From: Ruminococcus sp.
Lineage (GTDB): Bacteria; Bacillota_A; Clostridia; Oscillospirales; Ruminococcaceae
Direction of reading: 5' to 3'
Assembly (NCBI RefSeq): GCF_024684275.1
Contig: NZ_JAIKXF010000062.1
Span: forward strand, 1-8,559
DNA length: 8,559 bases
Part shown: positions 5,201-8,559 of the stretch, piece after piece
Numbering within the stretch: position 1 is the stretch's first letter
How the letters are laid out: the number at the start of each line of letters is the position of its first letter
Position numbers and translations under genes: made by a program
Notes under the pieces: generated by a model
What the model was told of the DNA's origin: nothing
Database searches by the model: none
What the model saw: the letters and a program-made list of their open reading frames with translations, nothing else

Positions 5201-6691
5201 ATGAAGCACTTATCATTGAAGCTGCTTGCCGAAACTGTTATAAGCAGAAGAAAGGCAATCAAGATGTCACAAGTCGTACTGTCTGAAAAAACAGGCATAA
5301 ACCGTTCGATTATTTCCAGACTGGAAAGCGAAGACTACACACCGTCTGTGGATCAGCTCCTTGCACTCAGCACTGTCCTTGGTTTTAACAATGCTGATGT
5401 TCTTGAAGATGATGTAGTTGATGCTGCTCCTATTGAACGTAAGAAAATAGCCGTCGCAGGAACAGGTTATGTAGGACTTTCCCTCGCTGTTCTGCTGTCT
5501 CAGCATAACGATGTGACAGCTGTGGATATCGTTCCCGAGAAGGTCGAGAAGCTGAATAACTGGCAGTCTCCGATTCAGGATGACTTCATAGAGCAGTACC
5601 TTGCAGAGCATGAAGAACGTAAGCTTTCCCTCAAAGCTACAACAGACGGCGAATCTGCCTATAAGGATGCGGATTTCATCATCGTTGCTGCACCTACGAA
5701 CTATGATCCCAAGACCAACTTCTTTGACTGCTCGGCAGTCGAAGCTGTGCTCTCTCTCATAAAAACTGTAACAGGCAAAAAGAAGAACAAGCCGACTATC
5801 GTTATCAAGTCCACTATTCCTGTTGGATATACAACACAGGTTCGAGAAAAGCTGGGCATGGACAATATCATTTTCAGCCCTGAGTTTCTTCGTGAATCCA
5901 AGGCGCTTTATGACAACCTCTATCCGAGCCGTATCATCGTTGGCTCCGATGAAGCGAACATGAAGGCAGCTGGGGAGTTTGCTGCACTTTTACAGCAGGG
6001 AGCTATCAAGCCCAATATTGATACCCTCTTCATGGCAACTACAGAGGCAGAAGCAGTTAAGCTGTTCGCCAATACATATCTTGCACTTCGTGTCAGCTAC
6101 TTCAATGAGCTGGATACCTACGCAGAGGTCAAGGGACTTAAAACTGCAAATATCATCCGTGGTATCTGTCTTGATCCCCGTATCGGAGACTATTACAACA
6201 ACCCGTCCTTCGGCTACGGCGGCTACTGCCTGCCAAAGGATACAAAGCAGCTTCTTGCTAACTATCAGAACGTTCCGCAAAACATGATGACTGCTATCGT
6301 TGAATCCAACCGTACAAGAAAGGACTTCATTGCTGATCGCGTGCTCGAAATGGCAGGATATTACAGCTACGCAGATAATAACCTGTATAAAGCTGAAATG
6401 GAAAAGAAGGTCGTGGTCGGTGTATATCGTCTTACCATGAAATCCAACAGCGACAATTTCCGCCAATCATCTATTCAAGGTGTAATGAAACGAATAAAGG
6501 CTAAAGGTGCTGAAATAATTATCTATGAGCCTACTCTTGAAAACGGCAGCACTTTCTTCGGATCTAAGGTAGTTAACGACCTGAAGAAATTCAAGAAAAT
6601 CAGTAACTGTATCGTTGCAAACCGTTACGACAAAATCCTTAACGATGTGTCAGATAAGGTATATACGAGAGATCTTTTCCAGAGAGACTGA
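5201..6691 (+). CDS. ugd: UDP-glucose 6-dehydrogenase with N-terminal XRE helix-turn-helix domain
   Basis: The 496-residue protein is a fusion. Residues 5-62 form an XRE-type helix-turn-helix ([20 protein letters not shown], then [16 protein letters not shown]), followed by an acidic linker (about 66-80). From residue 82 it is a short-form UDP-glucose/GDP-mannose dehydrogenase, closest by eye to E. coli Ugd: [12 protein letters not shown] for NAD binding (83-94), YDPKTNFF (168-175), STIPVG (204-209), FSPEFLRES (225-233), [11 protein letters not shown] (287-297) and [14 protein letters not shown] (337-350), with Cys343 the catalytic thiol and Asp347 nearby. It ends DKVYTRDLF like other Ugd proteins. 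An insert of about 17 residues sits near 384-402. It oxidises UDP-glucose twice with NAD+ to UDP-glucuronate, a precursor for acidic surface polysaccharides. The ATG at 5201 follows AGGAGGT with ideal spacing, and the HTH is in frame with no internal start as strong. It is monocistronic and divergent from the glycan genes. DNA binding is inferred. Confidence 0.95.
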   Translation: MKHLSLKLLAETVISRRKAIKMSQVVLSEKTGINRSIISRLESEDYTPSVDQLLALSTVLGFNNADVLEDDVVDAAPIERKKIAVAGTGYVGLSLAVLLSQHNDVTAVDIVPEKVEKLNNWQSPIQDDFIEQYLAEHEERKLSLKATTDGESAYKDADFIIVAAPTNYDPKTNFFDCSAVEAVLSLIKTVTGKKKNKPTIVIKSTIPVGYTTQVREKLGMDNIIFSPEFLRESKALYDNLYPSRIIVGSDEANMKAAGEFAALLQQGAIKPNIDTLFMATTEAEAVKLFANTYLALRVSYFNELDTYAEVKGLKTANIIRGICLDPRIGDYYNNPSFGYGGYCLPKDTKQLLANYQNVPQNMMTAIVESNRTRKDFIADRVLEMAGYYSYADNNLYKAEMEKKVVVGVYRLTMKSNSDNFRQSSIQGVMKRIKAKGAEIIIYEPTLENGSTFFGSKVVNDLKKFKKISNCIVANRYDKILNDVSDKVYTRDLFQRD

Positions 6692-7044
6692 TAAATATAG
6701 AAATACAAATTCACTAACATAATATGTGTTTCAAGGTTTTACACACGGTATGTATGATGTGTATTATAAATAATCGTAATGTTTACATATAACTATTCGT
6801 GACAGAAAGCTGTTTTTGACATACGATATTTTGAAGGTAATTGTGGCAATTCGGATTCGTTTTTTCAGAAAAAAACGCATTCCAACCACTTGTTTACCAC
6901 TTATTTGTACCAAAAGCTGCCAAAAAACACTTGAAGCTGCTAAAAGCGAAATCGTAAAATACCGCGAATTACAGCCATTTTCGCAATTTAGCAAAAATCA
7001 CTAAAAGTGCTTCTACTTTTTCAATTCCCCTCGCCTAAAAATCA
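6692..7044 (+). other. Long 3' region after ugd, no gene
   Basis: About 350 nt lie between the ugd stop and the first strong terminator. A 62-codon ORF (6816-7004) has no ribosome site and a low-complexity composition, so it is not called. A hairpin CGTTTTTT/AAAAAACG lies at 6858-6877. The region probably forms the 3' UTR of ugd or is decayed DNA. Confidence 0.5.
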
Positions 7045-7090
7045 GGGCTCACAAATGGCTTAAAACAGGCATTTGTGAGCTCGTTTTTTT
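7045..7090 (+). terminator. Strong intrinsic terminator
   Basis: GCTCACAAATG (7047-7057) pairs perfectly with CATTTGTGAGC (7070-7080). Two more pairs at the base (G-T and G-C) extend the stem to 13 bp. Seven T residues (7084-7090) follow, the classic plus-strand terminator form. It is the likely end of the ugd transcript. Confidence 0.9.
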
Positions 7091-7128
7091 GACAAAAAAC
7101 TGTCAACCACTTATTTTTATATTTAACA

Positions 7129-7169
7129 ATAAAACCTCCTCAGAGTATGTTGCTCTGCGGAGGTTTTAT
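7129..7169. terminator. Second, bidirectional hairpin terminator
   Basis: ATAAAACCTCC and CAGAG (7129-7145) pair with CTCTG and GGAGGTTTTAT (7153-7169), with one internal mismatch and loop TATGTTG. A-tract on one side and T-tract on the other allow termination in both directions. It separates the ugd unit from the decayed region to its right. Confidence 0.85.
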
Positions 7170-7265
7170 CATTATCAACTCTGCACTATATTCTCCTTGC
7201 GTGCCCTCATCTTTGTTACTTATTATTTAAAGGTTTGGTTTGTTTCGCTTGAATGTAAGGGGATA
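7170..7265. other. Intergenic, no feature seen
   Basis: No gene, promoter or strong structure is visible here. The original 5' end of the rfbA fragment, including its GGxGTRL nucleotide-binding start, is not found in this stretch. Confidence 0.5.
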
Positions 7266-7674
7266 ATATTTCGTGCCTTCTCATAATGCAGACAGGGATA
7301 AGTGATATACTCATAATCTCCCCCCAACGGATCTGTCCAATTTTGAGAGGATGCTGGGGAATGAATCGGAATTAGGCATAAACCTCAGCTATAAGGTACA
7401 GCCCTCACCGGATGGACTTGCCCCGGCATTTATTCTCGGCAAGGAATTCATAGGCAATGACTCCTGTGCAATGATGCTTGGTGACAATATATTCTACGGA
7501 AACGGCTTCGGAAAGATTCTCCGCACCGCAAAGGAAAATGCGAAGACAAATAGCCGTGCTACTGTATTCGGCTACTATGTCTCAGGCCCTTAGCGCTTTG
7601 GCGTAGTGGAGTTCAACGAGAATGGGCAGGCGATATCGATCGAGGAAAAGCCTGTACATCCCAAGAGCAGCTAT
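7266..7674 (+). pseudogene. rfbA: Broken fragment of glucose-1-phosphate thymidylyltransferase
   Basis: RfbA (RmlA) makes dTDP-glucose from dTTP and glucose-1-phosphate, the first step of dTDP-rhamnose synthesis. The middle of the protein is clear: ELGINLSYKVQPSPDGLA, AMMLGDNIFYGNGFG, ATVFGYYV, then RFGVVEFNENG and SIEEKPVHPKS (EEKP carries the active-site lysine region). It is broken in four ways. The N-terminal nucleotide-binding third is missing. A frameshift at a run of six C (7320-7325) separates an upstream piece reading MQTGISDILIIS (7286-7321) from TDLSNFERMLG. TAG at 7591-7593 replaces the Glu codon of the usual PERFG. Homology stops at SSY (7674), before the TGLYFYD segment. GLAQAF has become GLAPAF. 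No ribosome site precedes it. It appears to be a relic of a rhamnose locus. Confidence 0.88.
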
Positions 7675-7713
7675 AAAAAACAGAGGTCAGAACGCTTTGT
7701 CCTAACCTCTGTT
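7675..7713 (-). terminator. Intrinsic terminator, minus orientation
   Basis: AACAGAGGT (7679-7687) pairs with ACCTCTGTT (7705-7713), extended by AG/CT after one mismatch. On the minus strand the stem is followed by TTTTTT, the better orientation; on the plus strand only CATTTTA follows. It abuts the break in rfbA and would end a transcript coming from the right. Confidence 0.65.
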
Positions 7714-8118
7714 CATTTTAATGCCGCCGTGCGGAATCTTTGTTGGAAACATGGTCACATACGATCGCAAGTGCCACAGCGACTTATTCTAATGTGCTGT
7801 CAAAGCTCATCATCCAGTTTGTCCCATTCCAAGAACATACCCGATGCGTTCTCAATTTCTGTTTTATCAGATTGCATATGTCACTTGAAGAAGCTAATTA
7901 ATCATCTTGCACTTGCTGTGGTTATCATGGCGGAGGCTGTTTGTTTTTACTGAAGATATTTTCAGAGAAAATTCATTCAGAGAATTGGCAATTCGGTTTT
8001 GGGGTATTGGTGCAGTTCCGTACAAAAGCTGTGCATATCAAATCTGATAAAGCAACCGGAGCTTATGAACGGATTGTAAACTATCAATTAATAATTGTAA
8101 CAAAAATTCGTTTTCACA
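7714..8118. other. Apparently decayed DNA, no intact gene
   Basis: No complete gene is visible. On the minus strand a 25-codon frame (7800-7877) ends EWDKLDDEL with stop at 7800 and resembles a protein C-terminus lying just upstream of the minus-oriented terminator, but stops lie directly upstream. On the plus strand the frame at about 7950-8090 (around NWQFGFG and HIKSDKATGAYERI) also looks like former coding sequence. Neither can be assigned to a family. Confidence 0.4.
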
Positions 8119-8147
8119 TTGACACTATATTATATATGTGATATAAT
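8119..8147 (+). promoter_or_regulatory. Consensus sigma-A promoter of the zinc-ribbon gene
   Basis: TTGACA (8119-8124) and TATAAT (8142-8147) have a 17-nt spacer, and TG one base before TATAAT makes an extended -10. Transcription should start near 8154, about 50 nt before the ATG. Confidence 0.88.
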
Positions 8148-8202
8148 CACATTAAAATAGTAAATAACTTTCTCTAAAATGCTAAAAAGAAGAGGTGATT
8201 TT

Positions 8203-8559
8203 ATGTTCTGTCCCAAATGCGGAAAACAAATAAAAGACGATGATATTTTCTGTGCCTACTGCGGTGAGAGTATTACTCACGGCACTCAAGCACCTGCGAA
8301 TCCCAGACCGGCACAGCAAACACCGTACACACTGCCGAATCAGGCGGCTCCAACTCCGAACAACTACACCTATCCACAGCAGCCGAATGTGTTTCCTAAA
8401 TCAGGAGGAAAGAAAAACGGCGGAATGATCGCTATTATCGTCACGCTTTCTGTACTCCTTGTGGCATCAGTCGGAAGTGTGATATTCCTGCTTGTAAAGA
8501 ACAGCGGAGACGACAGTTCTGGTGGCAAATCAGGAGGAAGTAAACGTTCTGCTGTGACA
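8203..8559 (+). CDS. Zinc-ribbon single-pass membrane protein, partial (C-terminus beyond right edge)
   Basis: The reading frame is open for 119 codons to the window end. The N-terminus MFCPKCGKQI is a short zinc ribbon with CPKC (Cys3, Cys6) and CAYC (Cys17, Cys20) as the four metal ligands. A Pro/Gln/Asn-rich linker (about 28-66) follows, then a Gly/Lys patch, a hydrophobic membrane helix (about 74-98) and a Ser/Gly/Asp-rich stretch that would lie outside the membrane. This layout is common in Firmicutes: a cytoplasmic ribbon, one helix, and a variable extracellular domain whose identity is not in this window. Function is unknown. The ATG at 8203 has AGAGGTG 5 nt upstream and its own promoter, so it is independent of the glycan genes. 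Confidence 0.9.
   Translation, partial: MFCPKCGKQIKDDDIFCAYCGESITHGTQAPANPRPAQQTPYTLPNQAAPTPNNYTYPQQPNVFPKSGGKKNGGMIAIIVTLSVLLVASVGSVIFLLVKNSGDDSSGGKSGGSKRSAVT

Noticed and set aside
5083..5286. 67-codon plus-strand ORF overlapping the ugd promoter and start
   Set aside because: It runs through the -35 and -10 boxes and into ugd in another frame, without a ribosome site.
6816..7004. 62-codon plus-strand ORF after ugd
   Set aside because: No ribosome site, low-complexity Lys/Phe-rich start and inverted repeats inside; likely untranslated 3' DNA.

Overview
The window looks like chromosomal DNA of a low-to-mid GC Firmicute, most likely a Ruminococcus-type member of the Oscillospiraceae/Clostridia. 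That reading rests on AGGAGG-type ribosome sites, consensus sigma-A promoters, AT-rich intergenic DNA, and the kinds of proteins present (polyprenyl-phosphate sugar transferase, NeuD/PglD-type acetyltransferase, short-form UDP-glucose dehydrogenase, zinc-ribbon membrane protein). Genus is an inference. The theme is cell-surface polysaccharide or glycan synthesis, in a locus that has been duplicated and is partly decaying.

Left half (1-4620) is read on the minus strand. From right to left it holds: a near-perfect promoter (4591-4620); a leader of about 255 nt with several inverted repeats; a 42-residue ORF of unknown function (4200-4328) with a strong ribosome site; and an intrinsic terminator (4159-4193). 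Then come two tandem copies of a module made of a structured leader, a PglD/NeuD-type acetyltransferase and a PglC-type sugar transferase. In the promoter-proximal copy the sugar transferase is cut off after about 153 residues and lacks the catalytic half. The distal copy is intact and is followed after 23 bp by an NAD-dependent epimerase/dehydratase that runs off the left edge. Together the intact genes would acetylate an amino-sugar nucleotide, load a phospho-sugar onto undecaprenyl phosphate, and modify a nucleotide or lipid-linked sugar.

Centre (4621-7170) holds an AT-rich intergenic region and, on the plus strand, one gene: a 496-residue UDP-glucose 6-dehydrogenase with an XRE-type helix-turn-helix domain fused to its N-terminus. 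It has its own consensus promoter, and a 7-bp palindrome lies between the promoter and the ribosome site. A repeated TCAGCAACA motif lies upstream. This makes the enzyme a candidate self-regulating 'trigger enzyme', possibly also controlling the divergent glycan operon. A long 3' region ends in two strong hairpin terminators.

Right part (7171-8559) holds a broken rfbA (glucose-1-phosphate thymidylyltransferase) fragment with a frameshift, an in-frame TAG and both ends missing. About 400 bp of apparently decayed DNA follows, containing a minus-oriented terminator. Last is a consensus promoter driving a plus-strand zinc-ribbon, single-pass membrane protein that runs off the right edge.
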